DNA of 64,000 nucleotides. Source: Streptomyces sp. LX-29 (GTDB lineage Bacteria; Actinomycetota; Actinomycetes; Streptomycetales; Streptomycetaceae). This document shows positions 28,757-39,107 of the stretch, in pieces. A program made the translations under genes and the position numbers. The stretch spans positions 2,976,001 to 3,040,000 of the forward strand of contig NZ_CP089746.1 in the NCBI RefSeq assembly GCF_029541745.1, given 5' to 3'. Each line of letters starts with the position of its first letter. The stretch's first letter is position 1. The notes under the pieces are model-generated. The model was given only the letters and a program-made list of their open reading frames with translations, ran no database searches and was not told where the DNA came from.

Positions 28757-30154
28757 GTGAAAGCCCTGCCGCGCCGCCGCCCCACCCTCTGGGCGGCGGT
28801 CTTCTGCCTGCTGTCCTTCACCGGCCTGTGGCTGGCGCAACGGGCCGCGCAGGTCTCGATGGTCGACCTGATGGTCTACCGCGCGGAGGGCTGGGCGGTG
28901 CGGACCGGCACGGACCTGTACGACCTGCGGGCCACCCGCTATGAGCTGCCCACCACCTATCCGCCCTTCGCGGCCCTGCTGTTCACCCCGCTGAGCCTGC
29001 CGACGGTCGGTGTCGTGAAGGTGCTGGCGACGGCGGTCAACCTCGCCCTGGTGGCCGCCCTGACCCAGCTGTCGCTGCGGCTGGTCGGCGACCGCCTCCC
29101 GGTGCCCCGGCCGGCGGCCGCGCTGCTGGTGGCCGCCGTCGCGGTGTGGTGCGAGCCGGTGTGGTCCACCCTGCGGTACGGCCAGATCAATCTGCTGATC
29201 GCGGTGCTGGTGCTGTGGGACCTCACCCGGCGCCCCGGCCATCGCTGGGCCGGCGTGGGCATCGGGATCGCGACCGGGATCAAGCTCACCCCGGCGCTGT
29301 TCGTGGTGTTCCTGGCGCTGGCGGGGCTCGCGGCGCGGCGGGGGCGCCGGACATGGGGCCGACGGCACCGGGAACCGCGGCCCTCGGGGTCGCCGCAGCC
29401 CTCGGGGTCGCCACGGCCACGCGAGGGGCTACGGCGGGAGGAACTGCGGCGGGCGGGCGTGGCGACGGCCGCCTTCGCCGCCACCGTGGCGCTGGCGGGC
29501 CTGGTGCTGCCGCGCGACTCGCGACGCTTCTGGACCGACGTGGTGCTCTCCGCGGACCGGCCGGGCGACGTCGAGGAGGCCGGCAACCAGAACCTCCGCG
29601 GCGTCCTGGCCCGCGCCCTGCACACCGTCGACCCGGGCCTGTGGTGGCTCCTCGCCGCCGCCCTCGTCGGCTGCGTGGGCATGGCCGTCGCGGTCGGTGC
29701 CCACCGCGCGGGCGAGCGGTTGCCGTACGGCCGGGCCTGGTCCGCGCTGGCGTGCGCGATCACCGCGCTGCTGGTCAGCCCGGTCTCCTGGTCGCACCAC
29801 TGGGTGTGGGCGGTGCCCGTGGCCCTGCTGCTGTGCGCGGAGGCGCGCCGCCGACGCACCGCGCGGTGGGTCGGCGGGGCGGCGCTGACCGGGCTGCTCT
29901 TCTGCTCGTACGCGATCTGGTACCCGCCGCACGTCGTGCCCCGCCACGTCGAACTGCGTCTCGGCTCGGGCCAGATGCTGCTGACCGCGGCCTACCCCCT
30001 GCTCGGGGTCGCCTTCCTCGCCGTGGCCGGCTGTCTGACCGTACGGGCCCTGCGCACCCCGCCGGCCGCGAGCCTCGCGCCGCAGGGGCCGCACGGACCG
30101 CGCGCCCGCGCGGAGGGCGTGTCGCGCCGGCGGCCGTCCTACGCCCGCGGGTAG
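28757..30154 (+). CDS. GT87/DUF2029 polyprenol-linked mannosyltransferase-like membrane protein
   Basis: 465 residues with about ten membrane helices. The first loop contains DLMVYRAEGWAVRTGTDLYD, where the Asp and the LY(D) motif are typical of GT-C enzymes such as PimE and alpha-mannosyltransferases, and TYPPFAALLFTPLS is a family hallmark. They add sugars from polyprenyl-phosphate donors to cell-envelope glycolipids on the outer face. A repeat-like RPSGSPQPSGSP loop lies mid-protein. GTG 28757 has GGTGGAG upstream; a longer form from ATG 28703 is possible. Its 3' end overlaps the convergent glycohydrolase gene by 16 bp. Confidence 0.85.
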   Translation: MKALPRRRPTLWAAVFCLLSFTGLWLAQRAAQVSMVDLMVYRAEGWAVRTGTDLYDLRATRYELPTTYPPFAALLFTPLSLPTVGVVKVLATAVNLALVAALTQLSLRLVGDRLPVPRPAAALLVAAVAVWCEPVWSTLRYGQINLLIAVLVLWDLTRRPGHRWAGVGIGIATGIKLTPALFVVFLALAGLAARRGRRTWGRRHREPRPSGSPQPSGSPRPREGLRREELRRAGVATAAFAATVALAGLVLPRDSRRFWTDVVLSADRPGDVEEAGNQNLRGVLARALHTVDPGLWWLLAAALVGCVGMAVAVGAHRAGERLPYGRAWSALACAITALLVSPVSWSHHWVWAVPVALLLCAEARRRRTARWVGGAALTGLLFCSYAIWYPPHVVPRHVELRLGSGQMLLTAAYPLLGVAFLAVAGCLTVRALRTPPAASLAPQGPHGPRARAEGVSRRRPSYARG

Positions 30155-31263
30155 CGCGCCAGCCAGGCGGGCGCGGAGGACCCCGGGCCGTGCAGGGACG
30201 GCCCCTGGGTCATCTCCATGGCGAAGTCGTCCGCCAGTTGCAGCACCGTGGCGCGCCCCTCCACCTCCGCCACCCACGCCGGGGGCAGCGCCGTGTCGCC
30301 GTGCAGCGCGCCCAGCAGGTTGCCGCAGAGGGAGCCGGTGGAGTCGCTGTCGCCGCCGTGGTTGACGGCCAACAGCAACCCGTGGCGCACGTCTTCCGCG
30401 ACCAGCGCGCAGTACACCCCCATGGCCAGGGCTTCTTCCGCGACCCAGCCCTCGCCGAGGGACTCGACCCGCTCGGCGGTCGGCAGCCCCTGCCGCACGG
30501 CACCCAGCGCGTGCTTGAGGGCGTCCGTGGTCTCCTCGTGGCCGGGTCGTGTGGCCAGGTGGGCCAGGGCGCGCTGGATGGAGCCGTCGAGGGTCTCGCC
30601 GCGCGTCAGGCCGTGCACGATCAGGGCGAAGGCGCCGGCCGACAGATAGCCGGTGGGGTGGCCGTGGGTCTGGGCCGCGCACTCGATCGCGAGTTGGAAG
30701 ACGAGTTGCGGCTCCCACCCCACCAGCAGCCCGAAGGGCGCCGAGCGCATGACCGCGCCACACCCCTTGGAGTCAGGGTTCTTGGGCCGCTCCAGGGTGC
30801 CCATGGTCTCGTCGGCCAGCCCCGCCAGACAGGCCCGTCCGGGGGCGCGCTGCGCGTACAGCCACTCCTCGCGGGCGAGCCAGCCGTCGTCGTCCCTCCG
30901 CTCGTCCGGGCCCCAGTCGCGCTGGGTGGCGTACCAGCGCCGGTGGGCGGCGTGGATGTCGGTGGGCGGGTGCCAGGCGCCGGTGTCGCGCCGCACCTGG
31001 GCGCGGATCAGACCGTCGACGGTGAAGAGGGACATCTGTGTGTCGTCGGTGACGGTGCCCCGCCTGCCGTACGCCGGGACGAAGTCGGTGACGCCCGAGG
31101 AGCCGTGCCGGCGCCGGATCTCGGCGAGCGAGTCGAACTCGATGCCCGCGCCCAGCGCGTCGCCGATCGCGCCGCCGAGCAGACAGCCACGCACCCGGCT
31201 GCGGAAGTCCTGCTGTTCGGCCCGGCCCCACGCGGCCGCGGCCGCGCCGACGGAAGCGCTCAC
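30139..31263 (-). CDS. ADP-ribosylglycohydrolase
   Basis: 374 residues of the DraG/ARH fold, which removes ADP-ribose from proteins or other targets. Metal-site motifs are present: GCLLGGAIGDALGAG near the N-terminus, GTVTDDTQMSLFT, and NHGGDSDSTGSLCGNLLGA in the C-terminal half. GTG 31263 follows an AAAGGGG site; ATG 31317 would add 18 residues. No ADP-ribosyltransferase is adjacent, so it may serve a general role. The gene is convergent with and overlaps the GT87 gene, and diverges from the GNAT gene. Confidence 0.9.
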   Translation of the reverse strand: MSASVGAAAAAWGRAEQQDFRSRVRGCLLGGAIGDALGAGIEFDSLAEIRRRHGSSGVTDFVPAYGRRGTVTDDTQMSLFTVDGLIRAQVRRDTGAWHPPTDIHAAHRRWYATQRDWGPDERRDDDGWLAREEWLYAQRAPGRACLAGLADETMGTLERPKNPDSKGCGAVMRSAPFGLLVGWEPQLVFQLAIECAAQTHGHPTGYLSAGAFALIVHGLTRGETLDGSIQRALAHLATRPGHEETTDALKHALGAVRQGLPTAERVESLGEGWVAEEALAMGVYCALVAEDVRHGLLLAVNHGGDSDSTGSLCGNLLGALHGDTALPPAWVAEVEGRATVLQLADDFAMEMTQGPSLHGPGSSAPAWLARYPRA

Positions 31264-31455
31264 GGCCCTGCCCCTTTCGTAGCTTTCCGTAGCGTGTCTT
31301 CGGCTTTCTGTAGGCATACGTACGGACCCGAACTCGTTCTGCACTGTAATAGACCGCGAACGATCCCTTACCGTCTGGCTCGAAATGTGAAAGACGTCAT
31401 CACGGCAGGCTGTGACGGACCGTCCCATTCCGCTGAAGTCGCCGCAATCCCCACG

Positions 31456-31461
31456 TAGCCT
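31456..31461 (+). promoter_or_regulatory. -10 element of the GNAT gene
   Basis: TAGCCT lies seven bases upstream of ATG 31469 and no ribosome site is present, suggesting a leaderless transcript. Confidence 0.45.
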
Positions 31462-31468
31462 GACCCCC

Positions 31469-32089
31469 ATGGCACACGAAATTGCGGTGGCCGACGGGGG
31501 CCGAGTACGAGAACTGTCGGCGGTTTTGGCCAGGGCGTTTCATGAAGACCCGGTCATGGCATGGATATTTCCGGATTCCGCCGGGCGGCGTCGCGCCCTC
31601 CCCCGGCTCTTCTCCGTGATGCTGCGCTTTCAGCACCTGCGTCACGGAGCGAGTGAATTCATCACCAGCGAGGGCGGTGACCGGATCATCGGCGGCACGC
31701 TGTGGGACCCGCCCGGTCAGTGGAAGCAGCCCTTCTGGCGGGAGCTGCTGGCGCTGCCGCCCTACGTCTGGGCCTCGCGGACCGGCACCCCGCGAGCCAT
31801 CACCGTCGTGAACGCCATGGCGGCCGCGCACCCCGCCGAGCCGCACTGGTACCTGTCCATCATCGGTACCGACCCCGACCCGCGGTTCCGCGGCACGGGC
31901 GGCGGCACGGCGCTGCTGCGCTCTCGACTCGACCGGTGCGACCGCGCGGACCAGCCCGCCTACCTGGAGTCGACCAACCTGGACAACGTCCCCTACTACG
32001 AGCGTTTCGGCTTCACGGTGGTGCGGGAGATCACCGTCCCGAAGGGCGGCCCGGTGGTCGCCGCGATGTGGCGCAAGCCGGGTGCGTGA
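31469..32089 (+). CDS. GNAT-family N-acetyltransferase
   Basis: 206 residues. The acetyl-CoA binding region is seen in WYLSIIGTDPDPRFRGTGGG (motif A, R/Q-x-x-G-x-G/A form) followed by AYLESTNLDNVPYYERFGF, the usual motif B. The N-terminal half (ARAFHEDPVMAWIFPD) matches the puromycin N-acetyltransferase-like group, which acetylates small molecules. ATG 31469 fits a leaderless start. The substrate is unknown. Confidence 0.88.
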   Translation: MAHEIAVADGGRVRELSAVLARAFHEDPVMAWIFPDSAGRRRALPRLFSVMLRFQHLRHGASEFITSEGGDRIIGGTLWDPPGQWKQPFWRELLALPPYVWASRTGTPRAITVVNAMAAAHPAEPHWYLSIIGTDPDPRFRGTGGGTALLRSRLDRCDRADQPAYLESTNLDNVPYYERFGFTVVREITVPKGGPVVAAMWRKPGA

Positions 32090-32105
32090 GGCGGCACCGG
32101 CCGTA

Positions 32106-33410
32106 CTACTCCATGCGCCGGTAGGTCGGGCAGTCTCCGGTGGTCGACTCACCACCGCACATCCGGAGCGTGTCCTGGTCCACGACCTCGATGGTCACAT
32201 CGTGCGTCTGGTAGAAGCAGCTTCCGCCGCCCCCGGAGAGGGACACCGAGACGACCCGCCCCTCGTACCGGCTCCCCTCGCCGGTGACGACGGCCTCCGC
32301 CGGATCCGTGTCCGGGCCGAAATTCTGCTCGCACCCCGAGGGGTCGGTGCCGAAGGTCTCGGCCGTCGTCCAGGTCACGTGGTAGCCGCCGCCGTCGGCC
32401 GGCGTGACGAAGAGCTGGAAGCCTCCCGTCTCGTCCTCGTAGTCGCCGGCGAGCGAGGGCTCCTGGCCGGACGTCGTGGGCGGGGGTGGGGCTGAGGTCG
32501 GCGTGTCCTGGCCACCGTCGGCCTCCGGACCGTCACCGCCGCCCCCGGCGCCCAGCGCGACCCCGGCGGCCACCGCCGCCGTGACGGCGGCCGTCCCCAT
32601 GAACAGCCCTACCGTGGCGGCGGTCGACAGGCCGCCGGACGGGGGCGTCTCGGCGGCCCGAGGGGCGGCGGCCAGGCGAGCGTCGCTCCAGCCCGCCGGG
32701 GCGCCCTGGGCCCCCTCCTCCCTGGCGTCGCGGCGCCTTTCGCGGCCCTCGGCCGGGGACGCGGTGACGGCGGCCTTGACGAACAGCAGCAGGGTGATCA
32801 GCACCGCGACGAACCTGGCCTGCCACCGCCAGAGAGAGAACGCCCAGCCGTACCTCTCCCTGAGCTCCTCGGACGCCGTCTCCAGGCGCTCTTTGAAGTC
32901 CGTCAGACGGGCGGTCGTCGTCCGCGGCAGGGAGGGATCATCGGCCTGGGACCGGCCCAACACCTCGCTGCCGAACGCGTAGTCGTGCAGACACCGGTGG
33001 CGTCGGTTGGCCAGCGAGACGAGTGTCCCGAGCCCGAACACGTCGACCACCAGATAGCCGACCGACTGCCGCGCGGTCGCCCAGCCCAGCCCGGCCGGGG
33101 TGCGCGCCGGAGCGGCCCCGTCGAGGCGGCGCACCGTCAGGCCCCGCATGGCCTTCCCCACGGTCTGGCCGGTCAGCCACACCTCGGTCGCGAGAAGGCT
33201 GATGAACGCCAGCGCGAAGATCAACAGGAAGATCGCGAGGAACCCGAGCGTTCCCCAGCCCGTGCCCCACACCAGCCCCCCGGCCGCGATCACCCCCGGC
33301 ACCAGCACCGCCACGAGGACGAACAGCACGTCGGCGGCGAAGGCCGCCAGCCGTACGGAGTGGGGGGTCACCCGCAGCGCGTCCGCGCCCGGAGCTCGCG
33401 GGATCGCCAT
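32106..33410 (-). CDS. RDD-family membrane protein with extracellular domain
   Basis: 434 residues. An N-terminal RDD domain (Arg/Asp-marked helices: SVRLAAFAADVLF, GKAMRGLTVRRLDG, RCLHDYAFGSEVLG) is followed by a helix near 203, an Ala/Arg-rich loop, a further helix (STAATVGLFMGTAAVTAAVA), a Thr/Pro linker and a C-terminal beta-rich domain of about 100 residues with Cys pairs, probably outside the cell. GGGAGGTG before ATG 33410 fixes the start although the frame is open further. It follows FbiC by 53 bp on the same strand, perhaps in one transcript. Role unknown; RDD proteins are often transporters or membrane adaptors. Confidence 0.82.
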   Translation of the reverse strand: MAIPRAPGADALRVTPHSVRLAAFAADVLFVLVAVLVPGVIAAGGLVWGTGWGTLGFLAIFLLIFALAFISLLATEVWLTGQTVGKAMRGLTVRRLDGAAPARTPAGLGWATARQSVGYLVVDVFGLGTLVSLANRRHRCLHDYAFGSEVLGRSQADDPSLPRTTTARLTDFKERLETASEELRERYGWAFSLWRWQARFVAVLITLLLFVKAAVTASPAEGRERRRDAREEGAQGAPAGWSDARLAAAPRAAETPPSGGLSTAATVGLFMGTAAVTAAVAAGVALGAGGGGDGPEADGGQDTPTSAPPPPTTSGQEPSLAGDYEDETGGFQLFVTPADGGGYHVTWTTAETFGTDPSGCEQNFGPDTDPAEAVVTGEGSRYEGRVVSVSLSGGGGSCFYQTHDVTIEVVDQDTLRMCGGESTTGDCPTYRRME

Positions 33411-33463
33411 ACCGATCACCTCCCGCACCTCCACCATGGCACGGGTCGGTGATCGGCGCAGGC

Positions 33464-36058
33464 TCAGTTCTCCAGCACCGGGAGCAGCTCCGGCAGGTGT
33501 CCGTCCGAGGCCAGCGCCGCCCGCTGCCGCTCCTCCGGGACCTCGCCGTAGGTGGTGGTCCGGGGCCGGGCCGGACGGCCGGCGGCGTCGGCGATGGCGA
33601 CCAGGTCGCGGATGGAGCGGTAGGAGCCGTAAGAGGAGCCCGCCATACGGGAGATGGTCTCCTCCATGAGGGTGCCGCCCAGGTCGTTGGCGCCGGACCG
33701 GAGCATCTCGGCGGCGCCCTCGGTGCCCAACTTCACCCAGCTGGTCTGGATGTTGGTGATGTGCGGGTGGAGCAGCAGCCGGGCCATGGCGGTGACCGCG
33801 CGGTTGTCGCGGACGGTGGGGCCGGGGCGGGCGATCCCGGCGAGGTAGACCGGGGCGTTGGTGTGGATGAACGGGAGCGTCACGAACTCCGTGAAGCCGC
33901 CCGTCTCCTGCTGGATCTCCGCCAGCAGCCGCAGATGTGTCAGCCAGTGGCGCGGCTGGTCCACATGGCCGTACATCATCGTCGAGGAGGAGCGAAGGCC
34001 GAGTCGGTGGGCGGTCTTGATGACCTCCACCCAGGTGGCGGTCGGCAGCTTGCCCTTGGTGAGGATCCAGCGCACCTCGTCGTCGAGGATCTCGGCGGCG
34101 GTGCCGGGGATGGAGTCCAGGCCCGCCTCCTTCGCCGCGGTCAACCACTCCCGGATGGACAGCCCGGTGCGGCTGGCGCCGTTGACGACCTCCATGGGCG
34201 AGAAGGCGTGCACATGCATGCCGGGCACCCGCTCCTTGACCGCGCGGGCGATGTCGAAGTAGGCGGTCCCGGGCAGGTCGGGGTGGATGCCGCCCTGCAT
34301 GCAGACCTCCACCGCGCCCACCTCCCACGCCTGCTCCGCGCGGTCCGCGACCTGGGACAGCGACAGGGTGTAGGCGTCGGCGTCGGTCCGGCGCTGGGCG
34401 AAGGCGCAGAACCGGCAGCCGGTGTAGCAGACGTTGGTGAAGTTGATGTTGCGGGTGACGATGTACGTCACCTCGTCGCCGACGACCGCCCGGCGCAGGT
34501 CGTCCGCGATCCGGCACAGGGCGTCCAGCGCCGGGCCGTCCGCGTGCAGCAGCGCCAGCGCCTCCGGGTCGGTGAGCTTCGTGGGGTCGTCGGCGGCCAC
34601 CGACAGCGCCGCGCGGACGTCCGCTTCGATGCGCTGCGGCACCATGCCCGGTGCCGCAGCCTCGCGCAGCGCCTCCCAGTCGCCGTAGACCTCGTCGAAG
34701 TCGTCCCGGCGGTCGGAGGTTCGACCCTCGGTGTCGATGGTGCGGTGCAGCTCGGTGCGGCCGGAGGCGGAGAACACCTCCTCGGGCTCCTGCCAGGGTC
34801 GGCCCTCCACCGGAGCGTCCTCGCGGGCCAGCCCGCTCTCCGGGTCGGCCAGCGCGCGGACGTGCGGCAGCAGCCGCGGGTCCAGCCAGGGCTCGCCGCG
34901 CTGGACGAACTCCGGGTAGACACAGAGACGCTCGCGCAGCTCGAAGCCGGCGGCGGCCGACCGCGCGGCGAGCTCCTCGATCTGCGGCCAGGGGCGCTCG
35001 GGGTTGACGTGGTCCGGAGTGAGCGGGGAGACGCCGCCCCAGTCGTCGATGCCGGCGCGGATGAGCCGGACGTACTCGGCGTCCACCAGGTTCGGCGGCG
35101 CCTGGAGGCAGCCGGAGGGGCCCATGATGTGCCGGGCGACGGCGACGGTGGCGACCAGTTCGTCCAGCTCGGCGTCGGGCATGCCGCGCATCGCCGTGTC
35201 CGGCTTGGCGCGGAAGTTCTGCAGGATCAGCTCCTGGATGCCGTGGTACGCGCGGGCGACGCGACGCAGCGCGAACAGCGACTCCGCCCGCTCCTCGTAG
35301 GTCTCCCCGATCCCGATCAGCAGCCCGCTGGTGAACGGGACGGAGCTGCGGCCGGCGTCCTCCAGGACGCGCAGCCGAACGGCCGGCTCCTTGTCAGGGG
35401 AGCCGTGGTGCGGCCCGCCGGGCTCGCTCCACAGCCGTGTCGCGGTGGTCTCCAGCATCATGCCCATCGAGGGGGCGACCGGCTTGAGCCGCTGGAAGTC
35501 GGTCCAGGACATCACGCCGGGGTTCAGGTGCGGCAGCAGCCCGGTCTCCTCCAGGATGCGGATGGAGATCGCGCGGACGTAGGCGATGGTGTCGTCGTAC
35601 CCCGCGGCCTCCAGCCATTCGCGCGCCTCGGGCCAGCGGTCCTCCGGCTTGTCGCCCAGGGTGATGAGCGCTTCCTTGCAGCCCAGTTCGGCCCCGCGGC
35701 GGGCGATGGCCAGCACCTCGTCGGGGGACATGAACATGCCGTGCCCCGCGCGGCGCAGCTTTCCCGGCACGGTGGCGAAGGTGCAGTAGTGGCACTTGTC
35801 GCGGCACAGCCGGGTGAGCGGAATGAAGACGCTCTTGGAGTACGTGATGACGCCGGGTCGGCCCGCGGCCTCCAGGCCCGCGTCCCGCACCCGCGCGGCG
35901 GAGGCGCACAGGTCCTCCAGGTCCGCACCGCGCGCCTGGAGCAGCACCGCCGCCTCGGCGACGTCCAGCGCGACCCCGTCACGGGCGCGCTTGAGCGCGC
36001 GTCGCATGGCGTTGGCGGTGGGGGCGGGCGACGGCGATCCCTGCGCGCTGGTGGTCAT
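33464..36058 (-). CDS. fbiC: FO synthase, CofG/CofH fusion
   Basis: The 864-residue bifunctional radical-SAM enzyme makes FO, the deazaflavin core of coenzyme F420, from tyrosine and the ribityl-uracil precursor. Two CxxxCxxC clusters are seen: C85-C89-C92 (CRDKCHYC, CofG half) and C544-C548-C551 (CYTGCRFC, CofH half), each starting a TIM-barrel half. Length matches actinobacterial FbiC. A luciferase-like, possibly F420-dependent oxidoreductase lies 170 bp upstream on the same strand and two more relatives lie within 15 kb. ATG 36058 follows a G-rich stretch. Confidence 0.97.
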   Translation of the reverse strand: MTTSAQGSPSPAPTANAMRRALKRARDGVALDVAEAAVLLQARGADLEDLCASAARVRDAGLEAAGRPGVITYSKSVFIPLTRLCRDKCHYCTFATVPGKLRRAGHGMFMSPDEVLAIARRGAELGCKEALITLGDKPEDRWPEAREWLEAAGYDDTIAYVRAISIRILEETGLLPHLNPGVMSWTDFQRLKPVAPSMGMMLETTATRLWSEPGGPHHGSPDKEPAVRLRVLEDAGRSSVPFTSGLLIGIGETYEERAESLFALRRVARAYHGIQELILQNFRAKPDTAMRGMPDAELDELVATVAVARHIMGPSGCLQAPPNLVDAEYVRLIRAGIDDWGGVSPLTPDHVNPERPWPQIEELAARSAAAGFELRERLCVYPEFVQRGEPWLDPRLLPHVRALADPESGLAREDAPVEGRPWQEPEEVFSASGRTELHRTIDTEGRTSDRRDDFDEVYGDWEALREAAAPGMVPQRIEADVRAALSVAADDPTKLTDPEALALLHADGPALDALCRIADDLRRAVVGDEVTYIVTRNINFTNVCYTGCRFCAFAQRRTDADAYTLSLSQVADRAEQAWEVGAVEVCMQGGIHPDLPGTAYFDIARAVKERVPGMHVHAFSPMEVVNGASRTGLSIREWLTAAKEAGLDSIPGTAAEILDDEVRWILTKGKLPTATWVEVIKTAHRLGLRSSSTMMYGHVDQPRHWLTHLRLLAEIQQETGGFTEFVTLPFIHTNAPVYLAGIARPGPTVRDNRAVTAMARLLLHPHITNIQTSWVKLGTEGAAEMLRSGANDLGGTLMEETISRMAGSSYGSYRSIRDLVAIADAAGRPARPRTTTYGEVPEERQRAALASDGHLPELLPVLEN

Positions 36059-36227
36059 CCCCCGAGCATACGAGCGAGCGGTGACAACTCCCGGGTCGCC
36101 GTGCGGCAGATGGTGTGGGGCTGATCACGGCCTGTTTCACCCGGCCGGGGGAAACCCGCCGCCGCCTGCTGTCCGGCGTGGCCCGTCCGCCCGGACGGAA
36201 TCGCCGCCGGACCGTCGGCGCGCCCCC

Positions 36228-37091
36228 TCACAGGAACTGCGCGTAGGCGTCCAGCGTTCGCAGCACCTCTCCCTCCTCGCCCGGCGGAAGCTGGACGACC
36301 ACCTCCGCGATCCCCAGATCGCGGTAGTGCGCGAGCTTTCCCGCCGAGGGCAGCACGCCGTAGGGGACCACGGTCAGCGCCGCCGGGTCGCGCCCCGCCT
36401 CCTCCCACGCCCGGCGCAGCACGGGGAGGTTCTGGGTCAGCCCGCGGCCGCCGGTGGGCAGCCAGCCGTCGGCGTAGCGGGCGATGTGGGCGAAGAGCGT
36501 GGGGCCCGCGCCGCCGCCGAGGAGGGTGCGCGGGCCGGTCAGCGGGTCTCCCGCGGGCCGGTCGCGGCCGGGCTTGGGGTGGGCGTGGCTGGCCCGCACC
36601 GAGCCGAACTCGCCCTCGTACGCGGTGGGCTCCGGCGACCACAGCGCCCGCATCAGCGCCATCCGGTCGGCGACCAGGCGGCGCCGGGCGGACCAGTCCA
36701 CACCGTGGTCGGCCGCCTCCTCCCGGTTCCAGCCGAAGCCGACGCCGAGGGTGAGACGGCCGTCGCTGAGGAGGTCGAGGGTGGCGACCCGCTTGGCGAG
36801 GGCGATCGGGTCGTGCTGGGCGACCAGGGTGACACCGGTGGCCAGCTCCAGCCGCTCGGTGACGGCGGCGGCCTGGGCGAGGGCGGTGAACGGGTCGAGC
36901 ATCCGGCCGTACTCGCTCGGCGCGGGCTCGCCGGTGGCCGGTGCGCGGGAGGTCCGGGCGACCGGGATGTGCGTGTGCTCGGGGAGGTAGAGGCCGGCGA
37001 AGCCGCGCTGTTCCAGCTCTCGGGCGAGCCGGACGGGCCGAATGGTCTCGTCCGTGAGGAAGATGGTGGTGGCGATACGCAAGGTGGACAT
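36228..37091 (-). CDS. LLM-class F420-dependent oxidoreductase
   Basis: 287 residues with the luciferase-like TIM barrel: GLYLPEHTHIPVAR at the first loop, LELATGVTLVAQHDPIALAKRVATLD and GRLTLGVGFGWNREE. The last motif is characteristic of the F420-using subgroup (mycobacterial-type TIGR03619-like). GGGAGG upstream selects ATG 37091. It is read in the same direction as fbiC, the gene for the F420 core, consistent with F420 use, although this is inferred from family resemblance. Substrate unknown. Confidence 0.88.
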   Translation of the reverse strand: MSTLRIATTIFLTDETIRPVRLARELEQRGFAGLYLPEHTHIPVARTSRAPATGEPAPSEYGRMLDPFTALAQAAAVTERLELATGVTLVAQHDPIALAKRVATLDLLSDGRLTLGVGFGWNREEAADHGVDWSARRRLVADRMALMRALWSPEPTAYEGEFGSVRASHAHPKPGRDRPAGDPLTGPRTLLGGGAGPTLFAHIARYADGWLPTGGRGLTQNLPVLRRAWEEAGRDPAALTVVPYGVLPSAGKLAHYRDLGIAEVVVQLPPGEEGEVLRTLDAYAQFL

Positions 37092-37262
37092 GGTGCGTGG
37101 CACCTCCCGCGTCGGCGGTGGGACGGTGGCTCTGGTCGCGGGCATGTTCCCGCACCGTCATCGAGTTATCCACAGGCGTTTCGCTTCGCGTCGCACCGGC
37201 GTACAACGGTGTCGTGCGGCACTTCCGACTCTCGGCTGATCCGATATCTGTGGGGGCACCGG

Positions 37263-38819
37263 ATGCGAAGGCGAGACGTACTGAGACTCTCGGCCCTTGC
37301 GGGCGCGACGGGCGGGCTGACGCTCGACCCCGTGACGTTCGCGCATGCGCGGGATCCCGGCGACGCGGGCGAGGGGCCGGGCACCGAGCGGGACGGCGGC
37401 CGCGAGTCCGGGCGGGAGCGGAAGCGCACCGTCCGGGGCCATCTGCCCACCGGTTCTCCCGACTTCGTCTATCTGCCGGTCGACGTGCCTGTCGGGGTGC
37501 GCGAGATCGCCGTGTCGTACGCGTACGACAAGCCGTCCGTCCCCCCGGGCACCCAGGGGAACGCGTGCGATATCGGCATCTTCGACGAGCGGGGTGTCGA
37601 GCTGGGCGGGCGCGGCTTCCGGGGCTGGTCGGGCGGGGCGCGCTCGGAGTTCGCCATCAGCGCGGAGCGGGCGACCCCCGGCTATCTGCCCGGCCCGGTG
37701 CGCCCGGGCACCTGGCATGTGGTCCTGGGTCCGTACACGGTGGCGCCGCAGGGCCTGGACTACGAGGTGACGGTGGAGCTGCGGTTCGGGCCGCCCGGCG
37801 AGACCCCGGCGCCGGGATACCCGCCGCGGGCCAGGGGTCGCGGCCGGGCCTGGTACCGGGGCGACTGCCATCTGCACACGGTGTACTCCGACGGGCGGCG
37901 CACCCCCGCCGAGGTGGTGGCCGCCGCCCGCGCCGCCGGGCTGGACTTCATCACCACCACGGAGCACAACACCCATGCGGGGCATCGCGCCTGGGACGGT
38001 CTGTGGGGCGACGACCTGCTGATCCTCACCGGGGAGGAGGTCACCACGCGCAACGGACACGTGCTCGCCCTCGGCCTCGACCCCGGCACCTTCATCGACT
38101 GGCGCTACCGCGCCCGGGACAACGCCTTCGGGCGCTACGCCCGTGCGATCCGACGGGCGGGCGGCCTGGTCGTCCCGGCGCACCCGCACGGCACCTGCGT
38201 CGGCTGCAACTGGAAGTTCGGCTTCAACGAGGCGGACGCGGTGGAGGTCTGGAACGGCGTGTTCGGGCCGGACGACGAGGCGAGCATCGCGGAGTGGGAC
38301 AACACCCTGGTGGCGGCCGTCCGGGGGGCCGGGCGCTGGCTCCCGGCGATGGGCAACAGCGACGCGCACCGCGAGCCGCAGCCCGTGGGCTCCCCGCAGA
38401 CCGTGGTGCTCGCCGACGAGCTCTCGCGCGACGCGATCCAGAAGGGCATTCGAGCGGGGCGCAGTTGGCTGGCCGAGTCCTCCGCGGTCGAGCTGCGTTT
38501 CTCGGCGGCGGGCGGCCGGGGCCGGCACGCGGGCATCGGCGGCCGGCTGCGGGTCTCCCGCGAGGATCCGGTGACGGTGCGGCTGGAGGTCTCCGGGGTC
38601 GGCCCCGGCTGTTCGGCGCGGTTCATCACCGATCAGGGCCCGCTGTACGCGACGGCGCTGCCCGCTTCCGGGTCGGGCACGGTGGAGTGGCGGACGACGG
38701 CCTCGTACGCGGCGTACGTCCGGGCCGAGATACGCCGCGCCCCGGCGGACGGCGGGGCGTCCGGGCTGCCGGGGCCGATGGTCGCCATGACCAATCCGGT
38801 CTTCCTCGGCGAGGACTGA
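37263..38819 (+). CDS. CehA/McbA-type PHP-domain metallohydrolase, probably exported
   Basis: 518 residues. MRRRDVLRLSALAGATGG is a short twin-arginine-like signal. Residues 60-180 form a beta-rich domain, then the PHP phosphoesterase-like domain shows its metal ligands in YRGDCHLHTVYSDGR (H203, H205, D210), TTTEHN (E234, H235), PAHPHG and GNSDAHRE. A C-terminal beta domain follows. Such CehA/McbA proteins hydrolyse phosphoesters or carbamates. ATG 37263 gives the signal directly; the frame is open far upstream but into the antisense of other genes. It diverges from the LLM gene. Confidence 0.87.
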   Translation: MRRRDVLRLSALAGATGGLTLDPVTFAHARDPGDAGEGPGTERDGGRESGRERKRTVRGHLPTGSPDFVYLPVDVPVGVREIAVSYAYDKPSVPPGTQGNACDIGIFDERGVELGGRGFRGWSGGARSEFAISAERATPGYLPGPVRPGTWHVVLGPYTVAPQGLDYEVTVELRFGPPGETPAPGYPPRARGRGRAWYRGDCHLHTVYSDGRRTPAEVVAAARAAGLDFITTTEHNTHAGHRAWDGLWGDDLLILTGEEVTTRNGHVLALGLDPGTFIDWRYRARDNAFGRYARAIRRAGGLVVPAHPHGTCVGCNWKFGFNEADAVEVWNGVFGPDDEASIAEWDNTLVAAVRGAGRWLPAMGNSDAHREPQPVGSPQTVVLADELSRDAIQKGIRAGRSWLAESSAVELRFSAAGGRGRHAGIGGRLRVSREDPVTVRLEVSGVGPGCSARFITDQGPLYATALPASGSGTVEWRTTASYAAYVRAEIRRAPADGGASGLPGPMVAMTNPVFLGED

Positions 38820-39062
38820 GCCGAGGACTGGCTACCGCCACCCGGCCGGGGATCGGGGCGTCGGGTCCCCGCCGACCGGCCGGGGTGCCGGAGGCTGAGC
38901 TACCGCCACCCGGCCGGGGCGCCGGAGCTGGACCGCCGCGGCCGGCGGGGCTGAGGGCTGGACCGCCGCGGCCGGCTCGGGGGCTGGGCCACCGCGAGCC
39001 GGCCCGGGGGCCCGGAGGGGGGACTGAGCTCCCCCGGGGACCTCCCGGAGGAACTCAGCCGG

Positions 39063-39104
39063 CGAGGGCCGCGCCCCGGGGACCTCCCGGGACACCGGCC
39101 CTCG
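39063..39104. terminator. Hairpin between convergent genes
   Basis: CGAGGGCCG (39063-39071) pairs with CGGCCCTCG (39096-39104), and the loop can pair further through CCCGGGG/CCCGGG. It is placed between the convergent PHP and permease genes and could stop both. The rest of 38820-39062 is made of diverged repeats, notably CTACCGCCACCCGGCCGGGG twice (near 38832 and 38900) and CTGGACCGCCGCGGCCGG twice (near 38928 and 38957). Confidence 0.65.
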
Positions 39105-39107
39105 GGT

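Noticed and set aside
38820..39062. Repeats after the PHP gene as a possible mobile-element remnant
   Set aside because: There is no transposase fragment, inverted terminal repeats or target duplication; they look like diverged local duplications around a terminator.
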